DNA of 64,000 nt from NCBI GenBank assembly GCA_038405045.1, contig JBBZIV010000002.1:248001-312000 (forward strand), given 5' to 3'. This document shows, piece after piece, positions 24,215 to 32,461 of the stretch. The notes under the pieces were generated by a model. It ran no database searches, was not told where the DNA came from, and saw only the letters and a program-made list of their open reading frames with translations. The position numbers and the translations under genes are program-made. Source of the stretch: Sporobacter sp038405045. GTDB taxonomy: Bacteria; Bacillota; Clostridia; Oscillospirales; Oscillospiraceae. How positions within the stretch are numbered: position 1 is the stretch's first letter; each line of letters opens with the position of its first letter.

Positions 24215-26347
24215 ATGAGCGTATTAACAGATCTGATCTATGCCGGGTCCAACGCTGTTGCCGGTTTGACAGAAGGTGCCGTTAACGATGCCATAGCCAA
24301 ATACGGCGCGGACTGTAAAGTGGCTTTCCCGGATACCGCTTATTTCTTCCCGACGATTTATGCCGCAACGGGTGTAAAAGTGACAAAGCTGGGCGATCTG
24401 CCGGCCTGCGTCGGGGTCCTCAAGAGCCTTATTACGAATAAAGAAGATATCGGCGACGCCTTGAACGCCGGCCTCGCCACCGCCGTCGGCGCGGAAATTC
24501 TCGAAGGTCTTAAATGGGCCGCGGGTGGAAACCCCTATGAAAACGAGGGCGGCATCGGTTTTGTGCCTGACCCCGTCATCCGCTCGCTCGGCGTGCCGCT
24601 CGTCACCGGCGATATTCCCGGTGTCGCGGTTGTACTTGGTAAAGCAGACGACACGACGCAGCTGGCGATGGTCCTCAAAGAGTACCAAACGAAAGGTATT
24701 CTGACCTTCCTCATCGGCGACGTGATCGATCAGGCTGCCGCCGAGGGCGTCAAAATGGGCCTTGATTTCCGAATTGTTCCGCTTGGCCATGACGTGACAG
24801 CCGTTATCCATGTTGTTACCGTCGCCATCCGCGCGGCGCTCATCTTCGGCGCCGTCCAGCCGGGCGACCTCGCGGGGCTTCTGAAATATACAAAGGAACG
24901 CGTTCCCGCGTTTGTCAATACCTTCGGTGCGCTGAACGAAGTCGTCGTCTCCGCCGGTGCCGGCGCTATTGCTTTGGGCTTCCCGGTCATTGTCGACGTT
25001 GACCTCGGTGAAAATCAGGTTCCCGGTGCGCTTGTGTCCGTGACCAATCACGTGGACACGGTCAAACGCTCGCTGGAGCTGCGCAACATCAAGGTCAAAG
25101 TGAAGAACATCGATATCTGCATGGGTTTCGCCTCTGCCTTTGAGGGCGAAATCATCCGTAAAAGCGATATGCACGCCGAATTTTATTCCGGCACCAATCC
25201 GACCTGCGAGCTCGTCGTCATGCGTAATATCGATGAGATTGTAGACCACAAAATCACAATTGACGGCCCCGATTTTGACGGGACGGCACCCGTTGAGCTC
25301 CCGCTGGCGACGTATGTCGAGGTTGCTGGAGCTAAAATGCAGGTTGATTTTGAGCCGGTCATTGAGCGTAAAATTCACCACTGGTTCAACTATGTCGAGG
25401 GTGTCATGCACACCGGCCAGAGAAACCTCTTCCGTCTGCGCATCAGCAAGGAAGCCTACCAGAAAGGCCTGCGCCTGAAGGATCTAGCCGAGGTTATCTA
25501 TCATGAAGTGATGGATGAATTCGACAGCGTCGTTGACAAGTGCCAGGTCACGCTGATTACAGATAAAGCAAAGGTCGAAGCGCTCCTCAATAAGGAAGCC
25601 ATGCCGCGCTATCAAGCCCGTGACGAGCGCCTTGCCTTGATGACGGACGAAAGCGTCGATACATTCTATACCTGCACACTCTGTCAGTCGTTTGCCCCAT
25701 CACACTGCTGCGTCGTGACGCCGGAGCGCCTCGGCCTCTGCGGTGCTGTCTCCTGGCTGGACGCCAAGGCGACGAAAGAGCTTACACCGGCGGGCCCCTG
25801 CCAGCCGATCACAAAGGTCGGCTGTACCGACGAGCGCACCGGCGCTTACACAGAGGTCAACAAAATTGTTGCCGAAGCAACGCACGGCGCCCTTGAACGC
25901 GTCACCCTCTATTCAATCATGGAAGACCCGATGACGAGCTGCGGCTGCTTTGAATGCATCTGCGGCATTCTGCCGGAAGCAAACGGCGTCATTATTGCCA
26001 ACCGTGAATACTCCGGCGTCACTCCCACGGGTATGACGTTTGGTGAGCTGGCCTCGATGACAGGCGGCGGCGTTCAGACGCCGGGCTTCATGGGTCACGG
26101 CCGCCACTTCATCTCCTCAAAGAAATTTGCCTCGGCCGAAGGCGGCATTGAGCGCATCGTCTGGATGCCCAAAGAGCTCAAATCCGACGTTGCGGCCCGC
26201 CTGAACAAAACCGCAAAGGAATTATACGGTATTGAGAATTTCGCGGATATGATCTGCGACGATTCGATTGCTACCGAATCTGAAGCTGTGCTCGCATTCT
26301 TAACGGAGAAGGGACATCCCGCTCTGGCAATGCAGCCAATTATGTAA
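24215..26347 (+). CDS. acsB: Acetyl-CoA synthase catalytic subunit, copy 2
   Basis: Second complete AcsB, 710 residues. A-cluster cysteines C487, C490, C499, C509 and C576-G-C578 have the same spacing as copy 1. By hand count 161 of the last 224 residues match copy 1, so the copies are clearly diverged rather than a recent duplication. ATG at 24215 follows AGGAGG. It is cotranscribed with the nickel-handling genes and the corrinoid-reactivating ATPase but with no CODH or corrinoid protein gene, so it must share those partners with the other operon. The metal-box promoter may make it nickel-responsive. Confidence 0.95.
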   Translation: MSVLTDLIYAGSNAVAGLTEGAVNDAIAKYGADCKVAFPDTAYFFPTIYAATGVKVTKLGDLPACVGVLKSLITNKEDIGDALNAGLATAVGAEILEGLKWAAGGNPYENEGGIGFVPDPVIRSLGVPLVTGDIPGVAVVLGKADDTTQLAMVLKEYQTKGILTFLIGDVIDQAAAEGVKMGLDFRIVPLGHDVTAVIHVVTVAIRAALIFGAVQPGDLAGLLKYTKERVPAFVNTFGALNEVVVSAGAGAIALGFPVIVDVDLGENQVPGALVSVTNHVDTVKRSLELRNIKVKVKNIDICMGFASAFEGEIIRKSDMHAEFYSGTNPTCELVVMRNIDEIVDHKITIDGPDFDGTAPVELPLATYVEVAGAKMQVDFEPVIERKIHHWFNYVEGVMHTGQRNLFRLRISKEAYQKGLRLKDLAEVIYHEVMDEFDSVVDKCQVTLITDKAKVEALLNKEAMPRYQARDERLALMTDESVDTFYTCTLCQSFAPSHCCVVTPERLGLCGAVSWLDAKATKELTPAGPCQPITKVGCTDERTGAYTEVNKIVAEATHGALERVTLYSIMEDPMTSCGCFECICGILPEANGVIIANREYSGVTPTGMTFGELASMTGGGVQTPGFMGHGRHFISSKKFASAEGGIERIVWMPKELKSDVAARLNKTAKELYGIENFADMICDDSIATESEAVLAFLTEKGHPALAMQPIM

Positions 26348-26353
26348 TTTTCA

Positions 26354-28279
26354 ATGAATAAAGTAATCTTTCAATTTGAAGGCGGCGGAGATGTAACAAT
26401 CTTCGCCGCCTCCGGCGAAAATCTCCTCGATTTAGCCAAAAAGGCCAACGTCGTGATTGACGCGCCTTGCTCCGGCAACGGCTCCTGCGGGAAATGCCGC
26501 GTGCAGCTCATGAACGGTGACCTCAAGTGTAAGAAATCACTCCATCTCGATGATCGGGAATTTGTCGAAGGCTGGCGTCTGGCCTGCACGGCAACGATCA
26601 TCGGCGACGTCAAGGTTTTAGTGCCTGACATTGCCTCGGCATTTAAATACAGGATGAAAACGGCCGACTTGTCGTCGCCGGAAGAAGTCCGTATTTTTAA
26701 CGAACTGCAGGATAATCTGTTGGCGGCCGGTCTTCAGCAAAACAGCCTTGTCAGATCTTTTTCGATCCGGATGGACGAGCCCACGCTGTCCGATACACTG
26801 CCGGACAATGAACGCTTTATGCGGGCAGTCCGCGAGGTCACCGGTATCCAAGAGGTTGTTATCCCATTCCATGTTCTGAAGAGCTTGCCGGACATGCTCC
26901 GGGATAATAACTATGAACTGCGGTGCATCGGCGAAATGCATGATGACTTTGTCGTTATTCTCGACCTGATGAGCGACACCGGCATGGTACCCGTTTTGGG
27001 TGTTGCCATCGATATCGGCACGACGACGGTCTCGGCGCTGCTTGTTGATATGGACACGGGAAAAATCATCGCGAAGGGCAGCGCAGGTAACGGGCAGATC
27101 CGCTATGGGGCCGACGTGATCAACAGGATTATTGAACAGCAGAAAAACGGCGGCATCGACAAGCTGCAAAAAGCCATCATCGGCGAGACGCTTGAACCAC
27201 TGATCGACATGCTCTGCGACAACGTCAATCAGAAAAAGTGCCGTATCTTCCATATGACAGTTGCGTCCAATACGACAATGAATCATCTGCTGCTTGGCAT
27301 CAACGCCGACTATCTGCGGATGGAGCCTTACATCCCGGCGTTTTTTGAAATCAACCCAATTTTCACACGCTTTATCGGCATCCGCCTCGCCGTCGGCGCG
27401 CGCCTGAGCATTGCCCCTAATATCGGCAGCTACGTCGGCGGCGATATCACCGCCGGAACGCTTGCGAGTATGATCTGGCATAAGGATGAGCTCTCCATGC
27501 TCATCGACCTCGGCACCAACGGCGAAATCGTTTTTGGTAACAAGGACTTTATGGTGTCGTGTGCCTGTTCGGCTGGACCCGCCTTTGAAGGCGGCGACAT
27601 CAGCTGCGGCATGCGCGCCATGCACGGTGCCATAGAAGCATGCACCATTGATGCCGAGACAATGGAACCGCATATGACGATTATTGGTAAAATCCGTCCC
27701 GTCGGTCTCTGCGGTTCCGGCATTATCGATGTTATTGCCGAACTGTTCCGGACAGGCATCATCAACGGAAAAGGCAAATTCGTGCGAGAGGGCCGGCGCG
27801 TTAAGCACGATGAATTCGGCTTCGGCTGCTATATTCTGGCGTTCCCGGAGGAGTCGGCCAGCGGCCGCCAAGTCTGTATCAATGAAATTGATATTGATAA
27901 TTTCATCCGGGCAAAAGGCGCTATTTTCTCGGCTGTCATGACGCTTGTCACCGCACTCGGCTTTGCGCCGGAGGATATCGAGCATATCGACGTTGCGGGC
28001 GGCATCGGCAGCGGTATTAACATCAAAAATGCCATCCGGATCGGCATGTTCCCTGACGTACCCCTTGAGAAATACAGCTACGTTGGCAACTCTTCGCTCG
28101 CTGGCGCTTATGCGGCGCTCGTTTCGGAGGATGCCTCTTCCAAGCTTGAGGAAATCTCCAAGAGCATGACGTATTTGGAGTTGTCCACGCAGCCCGGCTA
28201 CATGGATTCATTCATCGCAGCCTGTTTTCTGCCACACACGAATGCGTCGCTCTTCCCGTCTGTAGAGGTGAATGGATGA
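26354..28279 (+). CDS. Corrinoid protein reductive activator (RACo-like, DUF4445 ATPase)
   Basis: ATP-driven protein that returns inactive Co(II) corrinoid protein to Co(I). Residues 1-90 are a plant-type [2Fe-2S] ferredoxin with CSGNGSCGKC and LACTA. A linker follows, then an ASKHA ATPase domain with GVAIDIGTTTVSALLVD near residue 217, LIDLGTNGEIVFG near residue 380 and GGIGSGINIKNA near residue 550. The 641-residue length is usual for this family, often labelled AcsV in acs clusters. It lies six bases after acsB with a weak ribosome site, so translation is probably coupled. Confidence 0.9.
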   Translation: MNKVIFQFEGGGDVTIFAASGENLLDLAKKANVVIDAPCSGNGSCGKCRVQLMNGDLKCKKSLHLDDREFVEGWRLACTATIIGDVKVLVPDIASAFKYRMKTADLSSPEEVRIFNELQDNLLAAGLQQNSLVRSFSIRMDEPTLSDTLPDNERFMRAVREVTGIQEVVIPFHVLKSLPDMLRDNNYELRCIGEMHDDFVVILDLMSDTGMVPVLGVAIDIGTTTVSALLVDMDTGKIIAKGSAGNGQIRYGADVINRIIEQQKNGGIDKLQKAIIGETLEPLIDMLCDNVNQKKCRIFHMTVASNTTMNHLLLGINADYLRMEPYIPAFFEINPIFTRFIGIRLAVGARLSIAPNIGSYVGGDITAGTLASMIWHKDELSMLIDLGTNGEIVFGNKDFMVSCACSAGPAFEGGDISCGMRAMHGAIEACTIDAETMEPHMTIIGKIRPVGLCGSGIIDVIAELFRTGIINGKGKFVREGRRVKHDEFGFGCYILAFPEESASGRQVCINEIDIDNFIRAKGAIFSAVMTLVTALGFAPEDIEHIDVAGGIGSGINIKNAIRIGMFPDVPLEKYSYVGNSSLAGAYAALVSEDASSKLEEISKSMTYLELSTQPGYMDSFIAACFLPHTNASLFPSVEVNG

Positions 28280-28908
28280 CGGAAATAATCAATAACAAAG
28301 AGGGCGTGCCGCTCGGTATTTACACAGAGCGCTATAAGGCGCTCAATGTTTCAGAGGTTACGGCGCGCTGCGGCGCACCGTTTGACTCGGCGCGCGGTGC
28401 TTTCGTCCTGTGCGTCTACGGGAATACGCTCTACGCCGCCTGGCCCGAATGGGCGCTCCAGCCTGATGACCCCGCGACGTGCCCAAAAGCCCTTCACAGT
28501 GGACCGGCAAATATCCTGATGATTCGCTTCCTCCTGGAAGGGCGGGATGTCCCCGCGGCCGGTCAGTACCTTGCCTATCGGGAGCTGCCCTGGGGCGAGG
28601 TGTATGACAAGAATTTTCAGGGCCGTTGTATCAAACGGCTGGCCTTCGGCTTTGGCAGCCGGATTGACGCGTTTAAGAAGGGCGCGCTGGCGCTCGGCGG
28701 TATTGAATCAAACCGGGCGGACGCCTCGTTCGATCTGCCGTATATCGGCGATGTCGTCATTCGACTGACGCTTTGGGCGGGGGACGATGAGTTCCCACCG
28801 CAATCCCAATGGCTTTTTTCCGACAACACGCCGCAGGCGTTCACAGCCGAAGATGTTGCCGTCGTCGGCGACGTGCTGATTGAAGCGTTGAAAGAGCTGT
28901 CAAAATAG
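28276..28908 (+). CDS. DUF3786-type protein
   Basis: Protein of 210 residues with features of the DUF3786 family, found in organisms with CODH/ACS or other corrinoid systems; its role is not established. Recognisable parts are YRELPWGEVYDKNFQGRCI near residue 97 and the C-terminal FDLPYIGDVVIRL and LWAGDDEFPPQSQWLF. The start overlaps the stop of the RACo-like gene (ATGA), so it is last in this operon. A helper role in corrinoid or metal-centre activation is inferred from context. Confidence 0.75.
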   Translation: MTEIINNKEGVPLGIYTERYKALNVSEVTARCGAPFDSARGAFVLCVYGNTLYAAWPEWALQPDDPATCPKALHSGPANILMIRFLLEGRDVPAAGQYLAYRELPWGEVYDKNFQGRCIKRLAFGFGSRIDAFKKGALALGGIESNRADASFDLPYIGDVVIRLTLWAGDDEFPPQSQWLFSDNTPQAFTAEDVAVVGDVLIEALKELSK

Positions 28909-28924
28909 ACTCAATGAAAACAAT

Positions 28925-28957
28925 AAACCGGCGGGAGCATTTCCCGCCGGTTTTGTT
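28925..28957 (+). terminator. Terminator of the nickel/ACS operon
   Basis: AAACCGGCGGGA/TCCCGCCGGTTT hairpin, with T-rich sequence on the plus side and an A-rich 5' flank that may also serve the convergent csoR-like gene. Confidence 0.85.
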
Positions 28958-28982
28958 TGCCTGTTTTGCCGTTCTTGCCGTC

Positions 28983-29366
28983 TTACTTCAACAGAATTTC
29001 AATAGCCTTGTTGAGCTCGTCAATCGTCACGGTGTCGCCTGATTCAACGGCGTCCACGATGCAGTGGTCAATATGGTCCTTGAGAATGATCTTGGACGTA
29101 CTATTGATGGCCGAGCGGACGGCGGCCAGCTGAATGAGCACCTCGGAGCAATCGCGCCCCTCCTCGACCATATGTTTGACGGCGTTCAAGTGACCGATGA
29201 GCTTAGAAAGCCGGTTCAATACGGCTTTCGTATTCTGGTGGGTATGGGCATGTGTATGAAAAGGCGCCTCGCCGTCGTGATGTGAATGACTAACGTCCTC
29301 CGCTGTTGATGGATTGCTGTGATGGCGTCTCGGCCTATTATCGAAAAAAATGTCTTCAGTCATCAT
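28983..29366 (-). CDS. CsoR/InrS-family metal-responsive regulator with His-rich N-terminus
   Basis: Helical repressor released from DNA by metal. The DUF156 core is present, with C-x24-H-x3-C ligands (RDCSEV, then KDHIDHC), the set used by copper CsoR and also by the nickel sensor InrS. The first 45 residues are unusually His-rich (RRHHS, HSHHDG, HTHAHTHQ). ATG at 29366 lies nine bases after GAGGAG. Divergent from the Nik transporter and convergent with the ACS operon, it is most likely a nickel sensor; copper sensing cannot be excluded. Confidence 0.82.
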   Translation of the reverse strand: MMTEDIFFDNRPRRHHSNPSTAEDVSHSHHDGEAPFHTHAHTHQNTKAVLNRLSKLIGHLNAVKHMVEEGRDCSEVLIQLAAVRSAINSTSKIILKDHIDHCIVDAVESGDTVTIDELNKAIEILLK

Positions 29367-29416
29367 AACCATTCACTCCTCATGCTGGGATGGTGTTGTT
29401 TACGATAGTTAAGCCA

Positions 29417-29445
29417 ATTATATAATGGGCGTTCTTCACGGTCAA
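29417..29445 (-). promoter_or_regulatory. Promoter of the CsoR/InrS-like gene
   Basis: On the minus strand TTGACC (29445-29440) and TATAAT (29422-29417) are 17 bases apart. Confidence 0.7.
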
Positions 29446-29538
29446 CATCTTTTGGGTACACCAGGAACCGCCGGTCAGTTGCGATTAAAACTTGTAATAT
29501 TTTTCTGTATTTGTGTAAAAAAAAGAGATATCGACAGA

Positions 29539-29556
29539 AATAACCCCCAGGGGAGC
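29539..29556 (+). promoter_or_regulatory. Candidate CsoR/RcnR-type operator in front of nikMN
   Basis: AAATAACCCCCAGGGGAG has a C5-A-G4 tract with AT-rich left flank, the general form of CsoR/RcnR/InrS sites. It lies in the leader of the transporter operon, about 65 bases before the start. The match is to shape, not to an exact consensus. Confidence 0.35.
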
Positions 29557-29618
29557 TTGCTGGGCGCGATGGGCCTTGATACGATAAGGTCATAAAAATT
29601 ATCAGTGGAGGTCACGTG

Positions 29619-30611
29619 ATGCATATACCTGACAACTACTTAAGCCCGGCGACGTGTGTCGTTATGGCCGCGGCGGCTGTACCCGTCGTGGCGGTTTCCA
29701 TTAAGAAGGTTCGGGAGGAAATTTCACAGGCCAAAATGCCGCTTCTAGGAATCGGCGCGGCCTTTTCTTTTCTCACAATGATGTTTAATGTGCCGCTGCC
29801 CGGCGGCACGACAGGGCACGCCGTCGGCGGGACGTTGATTGCCATACTGCTCGGCCCATATTCGGCCTGCATTTCCGTTGCCGTTGCGCTGATCATTCAG
29901 GCGCTTTTATTTGGGGATGGCGGTATCCTCGCGCTGGGCGCCAATATCTTCAACATGGCCATCGTCCTCCCGTTTGTCGGATATTTTATTTATAAATTCA
30001 TCCGGGATCGATTTGGCTCTGCTAAAGGCGAAATCGTCGGTGCTGCCGTAGGGTCTTATGTCGGCCTCAACGCCGCGGCGCTCTTGACGGCTGTTGAATT
30101 TGGCCTCCAACCACTTCTCTTCCAAACGGCCGCGGGGCAACCGCTATACTGCCCCTATCCGCTTTCTGTCTCCATCCCGGCTATGATGATTCCGCATTTA
30201 CTTGTGGCCGGTGTTGTTGAAGCGGTTTTCACCGTCTTTATCTATAGCTTCATTAAGCGCGTTTCGCCGGGCATGATTTATGAAGGAAAAGCAACGCGCC
30301 CGAAAGCCATTTACGGTCTGCTTGCAGCACTCATCTGCCTGACCCCGCTGGGGCTCTTGGCCGCCGGGACAGCCTGGGGCGAATGGGGTGCCGATGAAAT
30401 CAGCACCGTTTTGTCGGGCGGCACTATGCTCGGCTTTGTCCCGCAGGGGATGCAAAATGGCTTTAGCTTCAAATCGTTATTGCCCGATTATGCCATTACC
30501 GGGCTGCCGGAGATTGCCGGGTACATCATCTCCGCTGTGCTGGGTGTCGCCATTCTCATTATCGCCTTTAAAATCCTGGCAGCTTTCAAGAAAAATAAAG
30601 CAAACGTTTAG
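29619..30611 (+). CDS. nikMN: NikMN-type substrate-specific subunit of a nickel ECF transporter
   Basis: Membrane protein that binds the metal for an energy-coupling-factor importer. The mature start MHIPDNYLS places His2 at the N-terminus, where it forms the Ni/Co site in CbiM/NikM, so ATG 29619 is preferred over the in-frame GTG at 29616. NVPLPGGTTGHAVGG, with another ligand His, lies near residue 65. The C-terminal part (TPLGLLAAGTAWGEWG, then a last membrane segment) corresponds to a fused NikN domain. The start follows GGAGG. Nickel rather than cobalt is inferred from fusion and context. Confidence 0.88.
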   Translation: MHIPDNYLSPATCVVMAAAAVPVVAVSIKKVREEISQAKMPLLGIGAAFSFLTMMFNVPLPGGTTGHAVGGTLIAILLGPYSACISVAVALIIQALLFGDGGILALGANIFNMAIVLPFVGYFIYKFIRDRFGSAKGEIVGAAVGSYVGLNAAALLTAVEFGLQPLLFQTAAGQPLYCPYPLSVSIPAMMIPHLLVAGVVEAVFTVFIYSFIKRVSPGMIYEGKATRPKAIYGLLAALICLTPLGLLAAGTAWGEWGADEISTVLSGGTMLGFVPQGMQNGFSFKSLLPDYAITGLPEIAGYIISAVLGVAILIIAFKILAAFKKNKANV

Positions 30612-30621
30612 GAGCTAATTT

Positions 30622-31416
30622 ATGCCGGAATGGCTTTTAACATCAGAACAGTATGAGCCTGTCAAAGACAAGGATACTTTTATTAACAAAAGTATCCTGT
30701 CGATGATCGGCCTCATTGCGCGCATAAAAGCGCAGGATTCAAGAGGGAGAGACCTGTTTGGCGTTAACCCCGTCGTCGCCGTTTTTATGACATTTTTGCT
30801 CGTCGTTCTCGTTTCGCTGGTGCGCTATTTTTCGTTCGTGCTCATTGTTATTACGTTCTTAATGTTGGTTTTGTGCCTTATGCCCGCTGGAGATATTATA
30901 AAAGTCCTGCGCGTGAGCTTCGTTGTCACGGTGTTTACATTCATCATTTTGCTGCCTGCCGCCTTTTTCGGCAATCACCTGAGCCTGACGCTCATCCCGG
31001 CCAAGGTGTTTGCCTCGGTTACAGCCGTCAATATCCTCGCGCACGTCTATCGCTGGAATCGCCTGATTGCCGCCCTGCGGGTCTTCCGTGTGCCAAACCT
31101 TCTAATTTTCGTCCTTGATATCACACTCAAATACATCATCATGCTGGGCGAGTTTTCTCTTGAGATGCTCTATGCGCTCAAGCTGCGCTCCGTTGGCAAA
31201 AACACCGAAAAATACGCGTCGCTTTCCGGCATCGCTGGGACGATGTTTCTCAAATCGCGTGTGATGGCAGAAGAGCTGCACGAATCCATGGTCTGCCGTG
31301 GTTTTACAGGGACATATAAAACAGCTGCCGCTTGGCGTTTTTCATTCGCCGACGCCGTCTATATTCTTATGAATGCCGGTATACTGGCCGTCTATATTTA
31401 TATCAGCCGAGGTTAA
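30622..31416 (+). CDS. nikQ: ECF transporter transmembrane (T) subunit NikQ/CbiQ
   Basis: Couples the ATPase to the metal-binding subunit. 264 residues with five or six hydrophobic segments between residues 50 and 260. The cytoplasmic coupling helix contains ALKLRSVGKN and the second motif ELHESMVCRGFTG, corresponding to the two short Ala-Arg-type signatures of T subunits. ATG follows TTAGGAG, 10 bases after nikMN. Confidence 0.88.
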   Translation: MPEWLLTSEQYEPVKDKDTFINKSILSMIGLIARIKAQDSRGRDLFGVNPVVAVFMTFLLVVLVSLVRYFSFVLIVITFLMLVLCLMPAGDIIKVLRVSFVVTVFTFIILLPAAFFGNHLSLTLIPAKVFASVTAVNILAHVYRWNRLIAALRVFRVPNLLIFVLDITLKYIIMLGEFSLEMLYALKLRSVGKNTEKYASLSGIAGTMFLKSRVMAEELHESMVCRGFTGTYKTAAAWRFSFADAVYILMNAGILAVYIYISRG

Positions 31417-31417
31417 C

Positions 31418-32203
31418 ATGATTGAGCTTCAAAATGTCAATTTTTCGTATGACGGGCATCTGGCCCTCCGTGATATTAATTTAAAACTTGGGCGGGGCGA
31501 AGCCGTATCGCTCCTCGGTGCAAACGGCAGCGGCAAATCGACGCTGTTAAAGCTTATTAACGGACTCATCGCGCCAAGCAGCGGAACATATCTGTTCGAG
31601 GGGACTGAAATTAACCCCAAAAAGCTGCGCGACACGGTGTTTTCCAAAGCGTTTCACCAAAAGATCGGATTTGTTTTTCAAAATTCCGATACGCAGCTTT
31701 TCTGCCCGGACGTTTACGATGAAATCGCCTTCGGTCCACGGCAAATGGGCCTTGACGAAAAGGCTGTCGCGGCGCGGGTTGAAGACTGTCTGCAGCTACT
31801 AAAGCTCGAAGACTTCAGAAACAGGCAGCCGTATCACCTGAGCGGCGGCGAGAAGAAAAAGGTGGCGATTGCCTGTGTGCTCGCGCTCAATCCGGAAATT
31901 CTAATCCTCGATGAGCCGATGAACGGGCTCGACCCGCGCTCCGAGCGCTGGCTTGTCGCCTTTCTCCGACAGCTGAACAAGGCGGGCAAAACACTGCTCC
32001 TGTCAACGCACAATCTGGAGCTGGTGCAGGAAATATCGCAGCGTGCCGTTTTATTTGACGAGACGCATACGATCGCAGCCGACCTTGAAACGAGGTGCCT
32101 GATGGATGATATCGAGCTGCTCAAGCGCGTCAATCTGGTCGACGAATTCTATCATCGGCATGAAGACAGCGGGCACGGGCATTATCATATTCACAATTAT
32201 TAA
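31418..32203 (+). CDS. nikO: ECF transporter ATPase NikO/CbiO with His-rich tail
   Basis: ATP-binding subunit of the nickel importer, 261 residues. Walker A is GANGSGKST near residue 34, the signature is LSGGEKKK, Walker B is ILILDEP and the switch is STHNLEL. The C-terminus ends RHEDSGHGHYHIHNY, a His-rich tail not needed for ATPase activity that could bind nickel. ATG at 31418 follows GAGG directly after the nikQ stop; the in-frame ATG at 31373 lies inside nikQ and is rejected. Last gene of the transporter operon. Confidence 0.9.
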   Translation: MIELQNVNFSYDGHLALRDINLKLGRGEAVSLLGANGSGKSTLLKLINGLIAPSSGTYLFEGTEINPKKLRDTVFSKAFHQKIGFVFQNSDTQLFCPDVYDEIAFGPRQMGLDEKAVAARVEDCLQLLKLEDFRNRQPYHLSGGEKKKVAIACVLALNPEILILDEPMNGLDPRSERWLVAFLRQLNKAGKTLLLSTHNLELVQEISQRAVLFDETHTIAADLETRCLMDDIELLKRVNLVDEFYHRHEDSGHGHYHIHNY

Positions 32204-32221
32204 TGCGTTTTTCAATTCAGT

Positions 32222-32249
32222 CAGAAGACCGGCTAAGGCCGGTCTTCTG
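32222..32249 (+). terminator. Hairpin after nikO
   Basis: CAGAAGACCGGC/GCCGGTCTTCTG, a perfect 12-base stem with a four-base loop and no T run. It may be a terminator or a transcript-stabilising hairpin. Confidence 0.65.
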
Positions 32250-32347
32250 CTATTGATGGCTTAATCCCTCGGAAAACATTAATCAGTACATGATAATTGA
32301 AGAAAATAAAAGCAAGAGGGGGTGTGAACGCATCTGGATGCCATAAT

Positions 32348-32364
32348 AGTCAACAATGGTCAAA
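32348..32364 (+). promoter_or_regulatory. CtsR box, left copy
   Basis: AGTCAAC-AAT-GGTCAAA fits the CtsR tandem heptad (A/G)GTCAAA-NAN-(A/G)GTCAAA with one mismatch. It is the left arm of a large inverted repeat (about 32341-32369 with 32387-32412). Confidence 0.7.
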
Positions 32365-32391
32365 TTTGGCGCGTTTACGTCCTGCTCCTAA

Positions 32392-32421
32392 TTTGACCTT
32401 TACTGACTATTGGTTTAAAAT
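32392..32421 (+). promoter_or_regulatory. CtsR box, inverted right copy, with promoter
   Basis: Read on the minus strand, 32408-32392 is AGTCAGT-AAA-GGTCAAA, a second, weaker CtsR box. It overlaps TTGACC (32393-32398), which with TAAAAT (32416-32421) and a 17-base spacer forms the promoter of the DnaJ-like/ClpB operon. Confidence 0.65.
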
Positions 32422-32461
32422 TGACTTAAATCAGTATAGCTCGAAATGGGAGGTGACGCGT

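Noticed and set aside
24224..25411. 395-codon open frame antisense to acsB copy 2
   Set aside because: Shadow of the GC-rich acsB frame; no ribosome site and no recognisable domain.
26618..27985. 455-codon open frame antisense to the RACo-like gene
   Set aside because: Shadow frame, Asp/His-rich because it is the complement of a real gene; no start signals.
29521..29600. Possible TPP-like or NiCo riboswitch in the nikMN leader
   Set aside because: AGGGGAGC and CCTTGATACGAT faintly recall TPP aptamer parts, but CTGAGA is missing, and the conserved NiCo elements I remember are not present.
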